Source: Glaciecola sp. XM2 (GTDB lineage: Bacteria; Pseudomonadota; Gammaproteobacteria; Enterobacterales; Alteromonadaceae). From it: a DNA stretch of 64,000 bases. The notes beneath the pieces are model-generated. The model ran no database searches, was not told the origin of the DNA, and saw nothing but the letters and a program-made list of their open reading frames with translations. A program made the position numbers and the translations under genes. Location of the stretch: NCBI RefSeq assembly GCF_018595715.1, contig NZ_JAHEOJ010000020.1:949583-1013582 (forward strand), given 5' to 3'. Of the stretch, positions 19,079 to 29,974 are shown in pieces (position 1 is the first letter of the stretch; every line of letters starts with the position of its first letter).

Positions 19079-19546
19079 ATGAAGATCATTGTTTCATTAG
19101 CCACTCTTTTCACTCTTTGCATAAGCTCTGTGGCACTTGCTAATCCCGTAAGCTCAGAAAAGCAGGCGAACACTGCAGTGCAGTTTAGACAAGCGGTTTT
19201 ACAACTTGTACGCAGCAACATGGGGCCGATGGGCGCTATGGCAAAAGGGGAAATTCCATTCGACGCAGAGGTGATGATTAAAAATAGTCAGAGAATCGAG
19301 CAGTTAGGGTTAATGATGGAAGATTATTTCACGCCAGACACCCGCGCATTTGATGTGGAAACCGGCGCGTTGGACAAAGTGTGGGAAAACCAAGCGGATT
19401 TTAATCAAAAAGCCAATGATATGGTAACCGCAGCTATAAATGTACGTGAAGTAGCTACAGCAGGCGCAAGCGATGATTATCGTAAAGCAATTGGCGCACT
19501 AGGTGGCACTTGTAAAGCATGTCATGACGATTACAAAAAAGATTAA
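19079..19546 (+). CDS. Cytochrome c' (periplasmic)
   Basis: 155 residues. The signal peptide (1-21) ends at ALA. The mature protein is a four-helix bundle type with heme motif CKACH at residues 145-149 near the C-terminus, as in cytochromes c', which bind NO and CO and protect against nitrosative stress. AAGGAAA precedes the ATG. An alcohol dehydrogenase gene follows after 24 nt, and a convergent cytochrome b561 gene beyond that; cytochrome c' and b561 genes are commonly neighbours. Confidence 0.9.
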   Translation: MKIIVSLATLFTLCISSVALANPVSSEKQANTAVQFRQAVLQLVRSNMGPMGAMAKGEIPFDAEVMIKNSQRIEQLGLMMEDYFTPDTRAFDVETGALDKVWENQADFNQKANDMVTAAINVREVATAGASDDYRKAIGALGGTCKACHDDYKKD

Positions 19547-19570
19547 ATTCATCTCCAAGGAGAGTGTGAA

Positions 19571-20578
19571 ATGAGTAAAGCCTATGGCGCACCGTCTGCC
19601 GGTGCAAAACTTGAGTTAATGGATGTTGAGCTGCCGGCGTTAGGCCCAAAAGACGTAAAAATCAAAGTTGCCTTTTGTGGTATATGTCACTCAGACCTTT
19701 CAATGATTAACAACGAATGGGGCTTCTCGCAATACCCTTTAGTTGCTGGACATGAGGTCGTGGGTGAAATTGTAGAAGTAGGCAGTGATGTATCGCCTGA
19801 TAGGATGGGCAGTATTGTAGGACTTGGGTGGCACAGCGGTTATTGCCAGCAGTGTTACAGCTGTGATGATGGTGATCACAATCTTTGTGCATCTGCACAA
19901 CCTACCATAGCCGGACGCCATGGTGGATTTGCAGAGTACGTACAAGCCAATGAGAAGTCGGTAGTCGAATTGCCTAAAGGGATCGATATGAAGTCTGCTG
20001 GCCCGATGTTTTGCGGCGGTATCACGGTCTTTAATCCACTCATGCAATATGGCATTAAGCCCACCGATAAAGTTGCGGTGATTGGTATTGGTGGTCTTGG
20101 TCATTTAGGTTTGCAGTTTCTTAATGCTTGGGGCTGTGAGGTAACCGCCTTTACTTCAAGCGAGAGCAAAGCCGATGAGGCGAAGCAACTAGGTGCACAT
20201 CACGTGATTAATTCTCGAGAAGAGAATGAAATTGAATCAGCGGCTAATACCTTTGATTTTATTATTACAACGGTAAATGTGACGCTAGATTGGAACTTGT
20301 ATCTATCGACCTTAAAGCCTAAGGGACGTTTGCATTTTGTGGGCGCAACGCTAGAGCCGCTAAACATTGGTGTGTTCTCGCTTATCAGCGGGCAAAAACA
20401 AGTGTCAGGCTCCCCTGTGGGAAGCCCAGCTACTATTGCAAAAATGTTGGATTTTGCTGCGATTCATAACATCAAACCAATGGTTGAAATGTTCGATATG
20501 AGTCAAATCAACGAGGCAGTTGAGCATCTGGAGAAAGGCGACGCTCGCTATCGAGTAGTGCTACAAGCAGACTTTTAA
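19571..20578 (+). CDS. Zinc-dependent alcohol dehydrogenase (YahK/CAD-like)
   Basis: 335 residues, medium-chain dehydrogenase. Catalytic zinc ligands are C39 in CGICHSD and H61 in GHE. Structural zinc cysteines are C92, C95, C98 and C106. The nucleotide-binding motif GIGGLGHLG is at about 172-180 in the Rossmann domain. It matches the NADP-dependent broad-specificity aldehyde reductases such as YahK and cinnamyl-alcohol dehydrogenases. AAGGAG precedes the ATG, 24 nt after the cytochrome c' gene, so the two are probably co-transcribed. The 3' end overlaps the convergent b561 gene by 4 nt. Confidence 0.92.
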   Translation: MSKAYGAPSAGAKLELMDVELPALGPKDVKIKVAFCGICHSDLSMINNEWGFSQYPLVAGHEVVGEIVEVGSDVSPDRMGSIVGLGWHSGYCQQCYSCDDGDHNLCASAQPTIAGRHGGFAEYVQANEKSVVELPKGIDMKSAGPMFCGGITVFNPLMQYGIKPTDKVAVIGIGGLGHLGLQFLNAWGCEVTAFTSSESKADEAKQLGAHHVINSREENEIESAANTFDFIITTVNVTLDWNLYLSTLKPKGRLHFVGATLEPLNIGVFSLISGQKQVSGSPVGSPATIAKMLDFAAIHNIKPMVEMFDMSQINEAVEHLEKGDARYRVVLQADF

Positions 20579-21252
20579 AAGCCATAAAAATCACTTACAG
20601 TCTCTGGTGGCAGCACCTCTACCAGTAGGTATACCGCCACAGAGACTGCTACTACCACCACGATAAAACGTAACCAATGCGTTTGCACGTCTGTAATTTT
20701 TGCATCTGTTTGTTCTTTGTTGCCATGCACCATTGCGCCAATGAGTTTTTGCTTTTTACGAATGCTATACCAAGCAATTGCAAATAAATGTAAAGCGATC
20801 AATGCGTACATGACGCTAATGGCATTGTGGTGAAGAAAGTTCATTATATCGTCGGTTACATCGCCCAATGCGCCATGGTATGGGCCGTCTAAAAAGATAT
20901 CGTCGGTCATAAACAAGCCGCTTATGGTTTGAGTGAGCATGACGGCTAGAATGGCCAACACCGAGTAGCCTCCAAGGGGGTTATGACCCAGATATTGCTG
21001 TGAGCTGCCGTTTGCATAAGCAAACGCAGTCGCTGGAGAATGCACAAAGTTTGCAAAACGTGCGTGGTAGCTACCCACAAATCCCCAAATCACTCTAAAC
21101 AACAAAATACCAAGTGCGACGTAACCACCATAAAAATGCAGTTGCATCGCATCATCTAACCATTCTGCGGTGACATATTGAAAGACAAAAACACCGACGA
21201 GTGCCCAATGAAATAGTCGAGTAGGGACGTCCCACACTTTTACTTGGTTCAT
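20575..21252 (-). CDS. Cytochrome b561 family membrane protein
   Basis: 225 residues with about five membrane segments. VWDVPTRLFHWALVGVF at the N-terminus and YGGYVALGILLFRVIWGF are typical of b-type cytochromes of the hydrogenase/b561 group, with conserved histidines as heme ligands (in FHW, LHFYGG, LHHNA and ALHLFA). It would pass electrons from the quinone pool to a periplasmic partner; the nearby cytochrome c' is a candidate. The C-terminal extension after the last core helix carries an additional hydrophobic segment. Confidence 0.88.
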   Translation of the reverse strand: MNQVKVWDVPTRLFHWALVGVFVFQYVTAEWLDDAMQLHFYGGYVALGILLFRVIWGFVGSYHARFANFVHSPATAFAYANGSSQQYLGHNPLGGYSVLAILAVMLTQTISGLFMTDDIFLDGPYHGALGDVTDDIMNFLHHNAISVMYALIALHLFAIAWYSIRKKQKLIGAMVHGNKEQTDAKITDVQTHWLRFIVVVVAVSVAVYLLVEVLPPETVSDFYGF

Positions 21253-21397
21253 GCACGTTCTCCGTAAGGCTTGGTTTGGCTGTTGTAGCGCATCGAGATT
21301 ATAGTATGTAAGAATTTATCATATAAACAAGAATAGGGTGCGATACAGAGAAAAATTTTGATACAGTTGCAGGTAAAGTATATTCGTGAGATGAAAG

Positions 21398-22204
21398 ATG
21401 ACCAAAGTTGGGATATTAGGCGCAAATGGGCGCATGGGCCGAGTGCTGATTGACGCGGCGTATCAACATGCGCAAATCGCTCTTGGCTTTGCTAGCGTGC
21501 GTGCAGGTTCACCGTTTATAGGTATGGATGCAGGGGAGTTAGCGGGTATCGCCAAACAGTACGTTAATATTAGTGAATGTCAGCCTCACCTTGCAGACAA
21601 TGCAGATGTCATGATTGACTTTACGCTTCCATCGGCGCTCAGTGATAATCTCGCCTTGGCCAGACATACAAAAACGCCCATTGTTATCGGCACAACGGGC
21701 TTGCTTCCTGCTCAGCTTAAAGAAATTGACGAGGCCGCAAAGCATCTACCTATTGTCTTTGCCGCGAATTACAGCGTCGGCGTCAATTTAATGCTAAAAC
21801 TCGTACAACAAACGGCTGTCGTTATGGGCGAGCAATCTGATATTGAGATTTTGGAGGCGCATCATAGATTCAAACAAGATGCTCCCTCTGGAACGGCAAT
21901 CGCCATAGGTGAAGCTATCGCTAGCACCTTAAATAGAGATCTGAAAACATGCGCTGTATATGGTAGAGAAGGGTTTAGCGGTGAACGTGATAGAGAAACC
22001 ATTGGTTTTGCAACGGTGCGCGCAGGTGATATCGTTGGCGAGCATACAGCGTTGTTTGCAAGCATAGGTGAACGCATTGAAATTACGCACAAAGCATCAA
22101 GCCGCCTTACCTTTGCGAATGGCGCTTTAGCGGCCGCCCATTGGCTTAAAGACAAGCCAGCAGGATTATATTCGATGCAAGATGTTTTGGGATTAAATGA
22201 GTAA
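21398..22204 (+). CDS. dapB: 4-hydroxy-tetrahydrodipicolinate reductase
   Basis: 268 residues. It reduces the product of DapA in the lysine and diaminopimelate pathway using NAD(P)H. The nucleotide-binding motif GANGRMGR is at residues 8-15, and the family blocks [26 protein letters not shown] and [12 protein letters not shown] are present. The dapB-carA-carB-greA order is common in gammaproteobacteria. Confidence 0.98.
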   Translation: MTKVGILGANGRMGRVLIDAAYQHAQIALGFASVRAGSPFIGMDAGELAGIAKQYVNISECQPHLADNADVMIDFTLPSALSDNLALARHTKTPIVIGTTGLLPAQLKEIDEAAKHLPIVFAANYSVGVNLMLKLVQQTAVVMGEQSDIEILEAHHRFKQDAPSGTAIAIGEAIASTLNRDLKTCAVYGREGFSGERDRETIGFATVRAGDIVGEHTALFASIGERIEITHKASSRLTFANGALAAAHWLKDKPAGLYSMQDVLGLNE

Positions 22205-22527
22205 TTCTAGACCTTAAGCGCGCTAATTCGTGTGAAAGCTTTATTTTAGATGCTTTAGTGATTAATTTAAAAACCATTAGACGACATTATTATTCTTGTA
22301 TATAATGCGCAGAATTTGCCAAAAAGCAACGCCAGATATAGATAAAGGGTTGTGTGTGGCGATAAAAATGCCCGTTTTATAAGGCATCGCGACTTGTTTG
22401 ACAGTCCTACTTGGATTTTTTGGCAGAGACACAATGAGCTGTATTTTAGTAAAAAAGCTCATAATTGCAGGAAATGAACATTTTGTTGTCATTTTCGTTA
22501 GTTATCTCTATTTATTAGGAGGTTGAC
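22205..22527 (+). promoter_or_regulatory. carA upstream leader and promoter region
   Basis: This 323-bp gap holds no convincing gene. A -10-like TATAAT lies at 22301-22306 with a weak TTAGAC at 22277-22282 (18-nt spacer). ATGCC / GGCAT and GCGAT / ATCGC form overlapping hairpins at about 22354-22393. A long leader would fit pyrimidine or arginine control of carAB, but I see no clear ArgR box pair. Confidence 0.4.
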
Positions 22528-23676
22528 TTGGCTGTTTCTGCCCTACTTGTATTGGCCGACGGTTCTGTTTTCAAAGGAGCTGCCATTGGCGCAGCAGGTA
22601 GCAGTGTTGGTGAAGTGGTATTTAATACTTCAATGACAGGCTATCAAGAAATTCTTACCGACCCATCTTACGCTGAACAAATCGTAACCCTAACATATCC
22701 CCATATTGGCAATACCGGTACTAATCCAGAAGATGTCGAATCTGACAAGATTTGGGCAAAAGGGCTGGTTATTCGAGATCTCCCTCTTATTGCCAGCAAT
22801 TATCGTAATACCGCCTCGTTAAGCGATTATCTAAAAGACAATAACATTATTGGTATCGCTGACATTGATACGCGCCGCCTGACCCGCGTGCTTCGCGAAA
22901 AGGGTGCGCAAAACGGTTGTATTATGACCGTTGAATCAAGTGATGACCTAGATACTGCAGTGAAAACGGCACTAGCGCATGCAAAAGCCTTTGCAGGGCT
23001 CAAAGGTATGGACTTGGCCAAAGTCGTATCTTGTGATGCATCCACACAGTGGACAGACAGCGTTTGGTCCTTAGAAGACGGCTACGACAATAACAAAGCC
23101 GATTTGCCCTATCACGTAGTTGCTTATGATTTTGGCGCGAAAAAGAACATCCTACGCATGTTAGTTGCAAGAGGCTGCAAACTCACTATCGTCCCGGCGC
23201 AAACAAGCGCACAAGAGGTGCTCGACCTAAACCCCGACGGCGTGTTTTTATCCAACGGTCCCGGTGACCCTGAGCCGTGCGAATATGCCATCGAAGCTAC
23301 CAAAACATTTTTAGACAAGAAGATCCCAGTATTTGGTATTTGCTTAGGTCATCAAATTTTAGCGCTAGCGAGCGGCGCGACGACCGAGAAAATGAAGTTT
23401 GGGCATCACGGAGCCAATCATCCGGTTCAGGACATGCGCAGTAAACGCGTGATGATTACGTCACAAAACCACGGGTTTGCGGTAAATGCTGATAGCTTAC
23501 CGAGTAACATTGAAGTGACCCATGTGTCACTGTTTGACCAGTCGCTACAAGGCATTGCATTAACAGACAGACCTGCGTTTAGTTTTCAAGGCCACCCTGA
23601 AGCAAGTCCTGGTCCGCAAGATGCAGACACCCTGTTCGATCACTTTATCGATTTAATTAAACAAGCTAAGCAATAG
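22528..23676 (+). CDS. carA: Carbamoyl-phosphate synthase small subunit
   Basis: 382 residues. It hydrolyses glutamine and channels ammonia to CarB for arginine and pyrimidine synthesis. An N-terminal CPSase domain ([21 protein letters not shown]) is followed by a class I glutamine amidotransferase domain with nucleophile Cys in GICLGHQ and His in [11 protein letters not shown]. The start is TTG, supported by AGGAGG at 22517-22522 five bases upstream; E. coli carA also starts with UUG. carB follows after 11 nt. Confidence 0.98.
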   Translation: MAVSALLVLADGSVFKGAAIGAAGSSVGEVVFNTSMTGYQEILTDPSYAEQIVTLTYPHIGNTGTNPEDVESDKIWAKGLVIRDLPLIASNYRNTASLSDYLKDNNIIGIADIDTRRLTRVLREKGAQNGCIMTVESSDDLDTAVKTALAHAKAFAGLKGMDLAKVVSCDASTQWTDSVWSLEDGYDNNKADLPYHVVAYDFGAKKNILRMLVARGCKLTIVPAQTSAQEVLDLNPDGVFLSNGPGDPEPCEYAIEATKTFLDKKIPVFGICLGHQILALASGATTEKMKFGHHGANHPVQDMRSKRVMITSQNHGFAVNADSLPSNIEVTHVSLFDQSLQGIALTDRPAFSFQGHPEASPGPQDADTLFDHFIDLIKQAKQ

Positions 23677-23687
23677 GAAGCACAACT

Positions 23688-26600
23688 ATGCCTAAACGTA
23701 CTGATATCAAAAGTATTTTGATTCTTGGCGCAGGTCCTATTGTTATAGGTCAAGCATGCGAATTTGATTACTCTGGCGCTCAAGCCTGTAAGGCCCTAAA
23801 AGAAGAGGGCTATCGAGTCATTTTGGTTAACTCTAACCCAGCAACGATAATGACCGATCCTGAAATGGCCGACGCAACCTACATCGAACCTATACACTGG
23901 GAAGTGGTTAGAAACATCATCGCGAAAGAACGTCCAGATGTGATTTTACCCACCATGGGTGGTCAAACAGCGCTCAACTGTGCGCTAGACTTAAATAAGT
24001 TTGGCGTGCTAGAAGAATTTAACGTCGAACTAATTGGTGCAACGGCAGATGCCATCGATAAGGCAGAGGACAGAGAGCGCTTTGATAAAGCAATGAAGTC
24101 TATTGGCCTAGAATGCCCAAGAGCTGAGATTGCCCATGATTTGACTCAAGCGCATGACGTGTTAAGTCGAATTGGCTTTCCATGCATCATTCGTCCTTCT
24201 TTCACAATGGGCGGCAGTGGCGGCGGTATCGCTTACAATATAGATGAGTTCAATGAAATTTGTACCCGCGGCCTCGATTTGTCGCCCACATCTGAACTCT
24301 TAATTGACGAGTCGCTGATTGGCTGGAAAGAGTATGAAATGGAAGTGGTGCGCGACAAAGCAGACAACTGCATTATTGTATGTACCATCGAAAACTTCGA
24401 CCCGATGGGTGTGCACACCGGCGATTCAATCACCGTCGCCCCCGCGCAAACCTTGACCGATAAAGAGTTCCAAATTATGCGTAACGCTGCGATGGCTGTG
24501 TTGCGAGAGATTGGCGTAGAAACCGGCGGCTCAAACGTACAGTTTGGTGTGGACCCGAAAACTGGTCGCTTGGTTATCATCGAGATGAATCCTCGTGTAT
24601 CTCGTTCTTCGGCATTAGCATCAAAGGCAACTGGGTTCCCCATCGCAAAAATTGCGGCGAAACTGGCTGTAGGTTATACGCTAGATGAATTAGATAACGA
24701 TATCACCGGTGGAAAAACACCTGCATCGTTTGAGCCTTCTATTGACTATGTTGTAACTAAAATTCCACGCTTTAACTTTGAAAAGTTTGCTGGGGCGAAC
24801 GACCGTCTTACAACGCAGATGAAGTCGGTTGGAGAAGTCATGGCCATCGGCCGTAACTTCCAAGAATCGATGCAAAAAGCATTGCGCGGACTTGAAGTGG
24901 GTGTATCTGGATTAGATCCTATTTTAGACCTCGACGATCCAGAGGCAAAAAACAAGCTCATTTATGAACTACGTGAGCCTGGTGCAGAGCGAATTTGGTA
25001 CATTGGCGATGCCTTTAGAATGGGCATGACAGTAGATGAAATTTTTGCCTTAACCAACGTTGACCCTTGGTATTTGGTCCAGTTAGAAGAGCTTGTTACG
25101 CTTGAAAAGCTGGTAAAGCGCGCTGGTTTGACGGGCATAGATGCAACGCTTATGCGCACATTGAAGCGTAAAGGTTTTTCAGATGCACGTTTAGCTGAAT
25201 TAACACAAGTTGCACAAAAAGACGTTAGAGATATGCGTTATAAATTTGACGTGTTGCCGGTTTACAAACGCGTGGATACTTGCGCCGCTGAATTTTCTAC
25301 CTCTACCGCGTATATGTATTCTACTTACGATGAAGAGTGCGAAGCAAACCCATCTACTCGCGATAAAATCATGGTACTAGGTGGCGGTCCTAACCGCATT
25401 GGACAAGGCATCGAATTTGATTATTGCTGCGTCCATGCAGCGCTCGCCATGCGTGAAGATGGTTACGAAACAATCATGGTTAACTGTAACCCTGAGACGG
25501 TTTCAACGGATTACGATACGTCTGATAGACTTTATTTTGAACCTGTTACCCTTGAAGATGTGCTTGAAATTGTGCGCATAGAGCAACCTAAAGGTGTGAT
25601 TGTGCAGTACGGTGGTCAAACGCCGCTCAAACTTGCAAGAGAGCTCAAAGCAAATGGTGTCAACATCATCGGTACATCCCCCGATGCGATTGACCGCGCA
25701 GAAGACAGAGAGCGTTTTCAGCAGATGGTGAATAAGTTAGGGTTAAAACAACCGGCAAATGCTACCGTTAGCAATATGCAAGAAGCCTTAGAATGTGCTC
25801 AAGACATCGGCTTTCCTCTCGTAGTCCGTCCTTCCTATGTACTGGGCGGTAGAGCGATGGAAATCGTGTATGACCTAAAAGATCTAAAGCGCTATTTGAA
25901 TGAGGCAGTCAAAGTTTCAAATGACAGTCCCGTATTGTTAGATAGATTCTTAGACGACGCCATTGAAGTAGATATCGATGCCATTTGTGATGGCGAGCAA
26001 GTCTTAATTGGCGGCATTATGGAGCATATTGAGCAAGCAGGGGTCCACTCGGGCGATTCGGCTTGTAGCTTACCACCTTACTCATTATCAAAAGAAATTC
26101 AGGACGTCATGCGCGAGCAGGTTAAGCAAATGGCGATAGAACTTGAGGTGCGCGGCTTGATGAACACGCAGTTTGCTATCAAAGACAATGAAGTCTATTT
26201 GATTGAAGTAAACCCGCGTGCTGCCCGCACAGTGCCTTTTGTGTCCAAAGCAACGGGCATGCCTTTAGCGAAGATTGCGGCACGCGTAATGGCTGGCACC
26301 ACGCTTAAGATGCAGGGTATTGAGAAAGAAATTATTCCGCCTTTTTATTCGGTTAAAGAAGTAGTGTTACCGTTTGCAAAATTCCAGGGTGTTGATCCGT
26401 TATTAGGTCCAGAAATGCGCTCTACCGGTGAGGTGATGGGAGTAGGTGATAGTTTTGAAGAGGCATATGCTAAGGCTAATCTAGGTGCATCTGCGCCACT
26501 TCCAGAATCGGGTAAAGTCCTTATTTCTGTTCGTAACAACGACAAAGTAAGACTGCTTGAGTTAGTTCAAGATATGATTAGCAGAGGCTTTACGATCGAG

Positions 26601-26915
26601 GCAACCAGCGGCACCGCAAAGTCAATGAAGGATGCGGGTATACCCTGCACAGTCGTTAACAAGCTTAGTGAAGGTCGACCGAACATTGTCGATGCGATAA
26701 AAAATGGCGAATACACCTACATTGTGAATACCACGGAAGGGCGCCAAGCGATTATCGACTCTGTGTATATCCGTAGCGAAGCGCTATTAAATAAGGTGGC
26801 TTACACCACCACTTTAAATGCGGCCTTTGCCACAATGAAAGCTAGTGCGACAGATGCCAAAACAAACGTGGCATCGGTTCAAGAGCTGCATCAAAGGATA
26901 TGTGCGCAAAACTAG
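23688..26915 (+). CDS. carB: Carbamoyl-phosphate synthase large subunit
   Basis: 1075 residues, the usual length. Two homologous ATP-grasp halves carry out bicarbonate and carbamate phosphorylation: first half with [17 protein letters not shown] and [12 protein letters not shown], second half with [17 protein letters not shown] and [14 protein letters not shown]-terminal MGS-like allosteric domain (about 940-1075) binds UMP and ornithine in the E. coli enzyme. It forms a complex with CarA encoded immediately upstream. Confidence 0.99.
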   Translation: MPKRTDIKSILILGAGPIVIGQACEFDYSGAQACKALKEEGYRVILVNSNPATIMTDPEMADATYIEPIHWEVVRNIIAKERPDVILPTMGGQTALNCALDLNKFGVLEEFNVELIGATADAIDKAEDRERFDKAMKSIGLECPRAEIAHDLTQAHDVLSRIGFPCIIRPSFTMGGSGGGIAYNIDEFNEICTRGLDLSPTSELLIDESLIGWKEYEMEVVRDKADNCIIVCTIENFDPMGVHTGDSITVAPAQTLTDKEFQIMRNAAMAVLREIGVETGGSNVQFGVDPKTGRLVIIEMNPRVSRSSALASKATGFPIAKIAAKLAVGYTLDELDNDITGGKTPASFEPSIDYVVTKIPRFNFEKFAGANDRLTTQMKSVGEVMAIGRNFQESMQKALRGLEVGVSGLDPILDLDDPEAKNKLIYELREPGAERIWYIGDAFRMGMTVDEIFALTNVDPWYLVQLEELVTLEKLVKRAGLTGIDATLMRTLKRKGFSDARLAELTQVAQKDVRDMRYKFDVLPVYKRVDTCAAEFSTSTAYMYSTYDEECEANPSTRDKIMVLGGGPNRIGQGIEFDYCCVHAALAMREDGYETIMVNCNPETVSTDYDTSDRLYFEPVTLEDVLEIVRIEQPKGVIVQYGGQTPLKLARELKANGVNIIGTSPDAIDRAEDRERFQQMVNKLGLKQPANATVSNMQEALECAQDIGFPLVVRPSYVLGGRAMEIVYDLKDLKRYLNEAVKVSNDSPVLLDRFLDDAIEVDIDAICDGEQVLIGGIMEHIEQAGVHSGDSACSLPPYSLSKEIQDVMREQVKQMAIELEVRGLMNTQFAIKDNEVYLIEVNPRAARTVPFVSKATGMPLAKIAARVMAGTTLKMQGIEKEIIPPFYSVKEVVLPFAKFQGVDPLLGPEMRSTGEVMGVGDSFEEAYAKANLGASAPLPESGKVLISVRNNDKVRLLELVQDMISRGFTIEATSGTAKSMKDAGIPCTVVNKLSEGRPNIVDAIKNGEYTYIVNTTEGRQAIIDSVYIRSEALLNKVAYTTTLNAAFATMKASATDAKTNVASVQELHQRICAQN

Positions 26916-26921
26916 GATGAA

Positions 26922-26941
26922 TAGTGCATGAGATTGCACTA
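26922..26941. repeat. Perfect inverted repeat after carB
   Basis: TAGTGCA, 6-nt loop, TGCACTA, starting 7 bases after the carB stop. There is no T tract. It may be an mRNA 3'-end stabilising hairpin ahead of the true terminator. Confidence 0.5.
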
Positions 26942-26976
26942 TACTTCGTATCAATTACACGCCAACGTGGCAATAT

Positions 26977-27014
26977 AAAAAACGAATGCATTAAACCGCA
27001 TTCGTTTTTGTTTT
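26977..27014 (+). terminator. Rho-independent terminator after carB
   Basis: AAAAACGAATGC / GCATTCGTTTTT stem with an 8-nt loop, followed by GTTTT. It separates carAB from greA and is A/T symmetrical, so it may work in both directions. Confidence 0.85.
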
Positions 27015-27078
27015 GTATTAAGTATTCAGGTTTAGCAATCGCTTTACCTGCGAGTAGAAAAACAACAAGAGAATAAAC

Positions 27079-27555
27079 ATGAATAGCTATCCAATGACCG
27101 CTGATGGCGCTAAAAAATTGCGCGAAGAACTAGAGCAGCTGAAAACCAAAGATCGTCCGCGTATTATCAAGTCTATTGCTGAAGCCAGAGAGCATGGCGA
27201 CCTGAAAGAGAATGCTGAGTATCATGCAGCGCGTGAACAGCAAAGCTTTTGCGAAGGTCGTATTCAAGATATTGAAGGCAAGCTATCAAATGCGCAAATT
27301 ATTGATGTCACTAAATTACCTAACACTGGCAAGGTCGTGTTTGGTGTTACCGTGACCATTCTAAATACCGAGACTGATGAAGAAATTACCTACAAAATCG
27401 TAGGTGACGACGAAGCTAACATTAAACAAAAAATGATTTCCATTAACTCGCCGATTGCGCGAGGACTCATTGGAAAGTCGCTAGATGATATCGCCTCTAT
27501 TCAAACGCCTTCAGGGGTGGTTGAATTTGAAATTATTGAAGTACTTTATAAATAG
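27079..27555 (+). CDS. greA: Transcription elongation factor GreA
   Basis: 158 residues. It rescues backtracked RNA polymerase by stimulating transcript cleavage. The N-terminal coiled coil (about 1-75) includes [13 protein letters not shown] and the acidic tip and [19 protein letters not shown] block. The C-terminal globular domain ends with [11 protein letters not shown] and VEFEIIEV. The size matches GreA; GreB has a basic patch not seen here. Confidence 0.98.
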   Translation: MNSYPMTADGAKKLREELEQLKTKDRPRIIKSIAEAREHGDLKENAEYHAAREQQSFCEGRIQDIEGKLSNAQIIDVTKLPNTGKVVFGVTVTILNTETDEEITYKIVGDDEANIKQKMISINSPIARGLIGKSLDDIASIQTPSGVVEFEIIEVLYK

Positions 27556-27704
27556 ACAGCCTTAACTGAGCGCGGCCTGCGCTCAGCTCGTTTCAAGACC
27601 CTACACGGTTACATCTCATCATCATTTTGCTTTTATCCTTTCTTGAATCTACCTGCCTAACTGTTTATGCTTTAGCGCAATTCTAATAATAACGACGGTA
27701 TCCA

Positions 27705-29780
27705 ATGAATATGTTTAATCGCAAGCCCCGGCACGGCAATATAGGGTTGGCACTGACTTTTGTTATGTGTCTGTCTTTCACGCCGCATACCTTTTCTTCA
27801 GACGAAATAGCAGTGTTTGAACCGGAAGATATTTTTGAAATGGAGGTCGCTACCGACCCTCAAGTTTCTCCTGATGGCGAAAGCGTCATATATGTGCGCA
27901 GAAGCAACGACATTATGACCGATAGCACGCGTTCTAGCATATGGGCTGTTTCGATCAAGGGAGAGGATCATAGACCGCTCATTTCATCGTCTAAAAACGC
28001 AAATTCTCCTCGTTGGTCACCGTCGGGTGATCGTATTGCTTACCTATCAAACAAAGAGGGGAGCACGCAGCTATATGTTCGCTGGATGGACACAGGGCAG
28101 ACGGCATTGCTGACCAATGTAAACACCACACCCTCGTCTGTGACTTGGGCGCCCGATGGAAAGAGTATTGCCTTTACAATGAGTGTGGATGCAGACGAGC
28201 AACCGTTTAAGGCCGCGATGCCAAGCAAGCCTGAAGGCGCAAAGTGGGCAGAAAGCTTTCAATACATTACCAAGGCCCGCTATCAAGCAGATGGCACAGG
28301 GGTGTTAGATCCAGCTTATACACATATTTTCGTCGTGCCAGCAGATGGTGGAACGCCCCGTCAGCTGAGCTCTGGTGACTATCATCATCGCGGGCAGTTA
28401 TCATGGAGTGGCGATAGCCAACACATTTTCTTCTCAGCAAATCGCAGCGACAACTGGGAATACGAACCCGCTGAGTCTGATATTTTTTCAGTGTCTTTAG
28501 ATGGCGAAATTCAGCAAATTACTAATGCACCGGGTGCAGAAACCTCACCCACGGTCTCACCGAACGGTAAATTGATTGCTTATTCTAAGCGCGATAATAA
28601 GAAGCTTGCCTACCGCAATCGCTATTTGCATGTGATGAACATAGACGGCTCAAATGACACAAACTTGTCTGAGTCGGTAGACAACAGTCTTTCGAACTTT
28701 GTTTGGAAAAATAATTCTGGTATTTACTATCAACAAATGGTGCGAGGCGTTACGCAAATCGATTATGTTTCCTTATCGGGTAAACATAGTGAAGTGACTA
28801 GTGGCTTAGGTGGCGTATCATTGGGTCGTCCGTACACAAGTGGCGACTTTAGCTATGCCAACGATACCTTTGCCTTCACCAAAGGTAGACACGACCGTCC
28901 GGCAGATATTTTTGTAAGACAAGGCCGCAAAGAAATGCAGGTGACGGCATTAAACGAAGATATTTTCGGACACAAAACCCTTGCCGATATTCGCGAATTT
29001 ACTTATAAATCGTCCATTGACGGTGAAGAAATTCATGGTTGGTACTTGCTGCCGCCAGGCTATGATGCAAGTAAAACCTATCCCATGATCATAGAAATAC
29101 ACGGCGGGCCACATCTTGCCTATGGTCCACATTTCTCAGCCGAGCTGCAGCGCATGGCGGCCGAAGGTTACGTGGTATTCTATAACAACCACAGGGGCAG
29201 CACAGGTTACGGCGAACGTTTTGCCTTGCTTTTACAGTACAAGTATTCATCTAAGTATGACTTTGCTGATCATATGTCGGGTGTCGATGCGCTGATTGAC
29301 AAGGGCATTGTCGACCCAGACCAACTCTTCATTACTGGCGGTTCAGCAGGTGGTATTGCCACCGCCTATGCGATTGGTCTTACCAATAGATTTAAGGCGG
29401 CGGTTGTAGCCAAGCCGGTTATTAATTGGCTTTCTAAAGTGCTTACCGCCGATAGCGGCCTATCGCAAATTCCGCATCAATTCCCGGGTATGCCGTGGGA
29501 GCATGTTGAGCACTATTGGGAGCGTTCGCCGTTGTCGCTAGTAGGCAATGTGACGACACCTACCTTGTTAATTACCGGTACTGAAGATAAGCGCACGCCA
29601 ATGTCAGAAACTGAACAATACTATCAGGCGTTAAAACTGCTGAAAGTCGATACGGTATTGGTGAAAGTGCCAGGCGCATCCCATGGTATAGCGTCACGCC
29701 CTTCACGTTTGGTTGGAAAAATTGAAAATATCATTGGCTGGTTTGATAAGTATCGCGAGGCTGAAACAAGCAAGGAATAA
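27705..29780 (+). CDS. S9-family prolyl oligopeptidase-like peptidase, exported
   Basis: 691 residues. An N-terminal signal peptide (about 1-31, hydrophobic core ALTFVMCLSF) is followed by a beta-propeller-like repeat region (about 40-400, with repeated WSPSGDRIAYLS, WAPDGKSIAF and VSPNGKLIAYS patterns). The C-terminal alpha/beta hydrolase has the nucleophile Ser in GGSAGG, Asp in TGTEDKRTP and His in GASHG. It would trim peptides in the periplasm, as dipeptidyl or acylaminoacyl peptidases do. Exact specificity is not determinable. It is monocistronic and followed by a terminator-like hairpin. Confidence 0.92.
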   Translation: MNMFNRKPRHGNIGLALTFVMCLSFTPHTFSSDEIAVFEPEDIFEMEVATDPQVSPDGESVIYVRRSNDIMTDSTRSSIWAVSIKGEDHRPLISSSKNANSPRWSPSGDRIAYLSNKEGSTQLYVRWMDTGQTALLTNVNTTPSSVTWAPDGKSIAFTMSVDADEQPFKAAMPSKPEGAKWAESFQYITKARYQADGTGVLDPAYTHIFVVPADGGTPRQLSSGDYHHRGQLSWSGDSQHIFFSANRSDNWEYEPAESDIFSVSLDGEIQQITNAPGAETSPTVSPNGKLIAYSKRDNKKLAYRNRYLHVMNIDGSNDTNLSESVDNSLSNFVWKNNSGIYYQQMVRGVTQIDYVSLSGKHSEVTSGLGGVSLGRPYTSGDFSYANDTFAFTKGRHDRPADIFVRQGRKEMQVTALNEDIFGHKTLADIREFTYKSSIDGEEIHGWYLLPPGYDASKTYPMIIEIHGGPHLAYGPHFSAELQRMAAEGYVVFYNNHRGSTGYGERFALLLQYKYSSKYDFADHMSGVDALIDKGIVDPDQLFITGGSAGGIATAYAIGLTNRFKAAVVAKPVINWLSKVLTADSGLSQIPHQFPGMPWEHVEHYWERSPLSLVGNVTTPTLLITGTEDKRTPMSETEQYYQALKLLKVDTVLVKVPGASHGIASRPSRLVGKIENIIGWFDKYREAETSKE

Positions 29781-29803
29781 TGCTTAGAAACTCGGTCTTT
29801 AGG

Positions 29804-29833
29804 AAGTGAGTCCATAAAATATGGGCTCACTTT
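29804..29833 (+). terminator. Terminator after S9 peptidase
   Basis: 13-bp stem with one G-T pair (AAGTGAGTCCATA / TATGGGCTCACTT), 3-nt loop, then a short T run. Confidence 0.7.
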
Positions 29834-29974
29834 ATCAATTAGATAGAAAGGCAACCGAGTTGTTATTAACGGGGAAGGATGTGCAGGTTAAAGTCGATGC
29901 TCGACTTGTATTTCTCTCCAACACCTTCAACTTAGCTTGTCTTACTCGAATCTGAGGGTTTTGAGCTCGCCTGC

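Noticed and set aside
22277..22492. Open frame of 71 codons on the minus strand upstream of carA
   Set aside because: No ribosome site and no recognisable protein; it occupies the carA promoter and leader.
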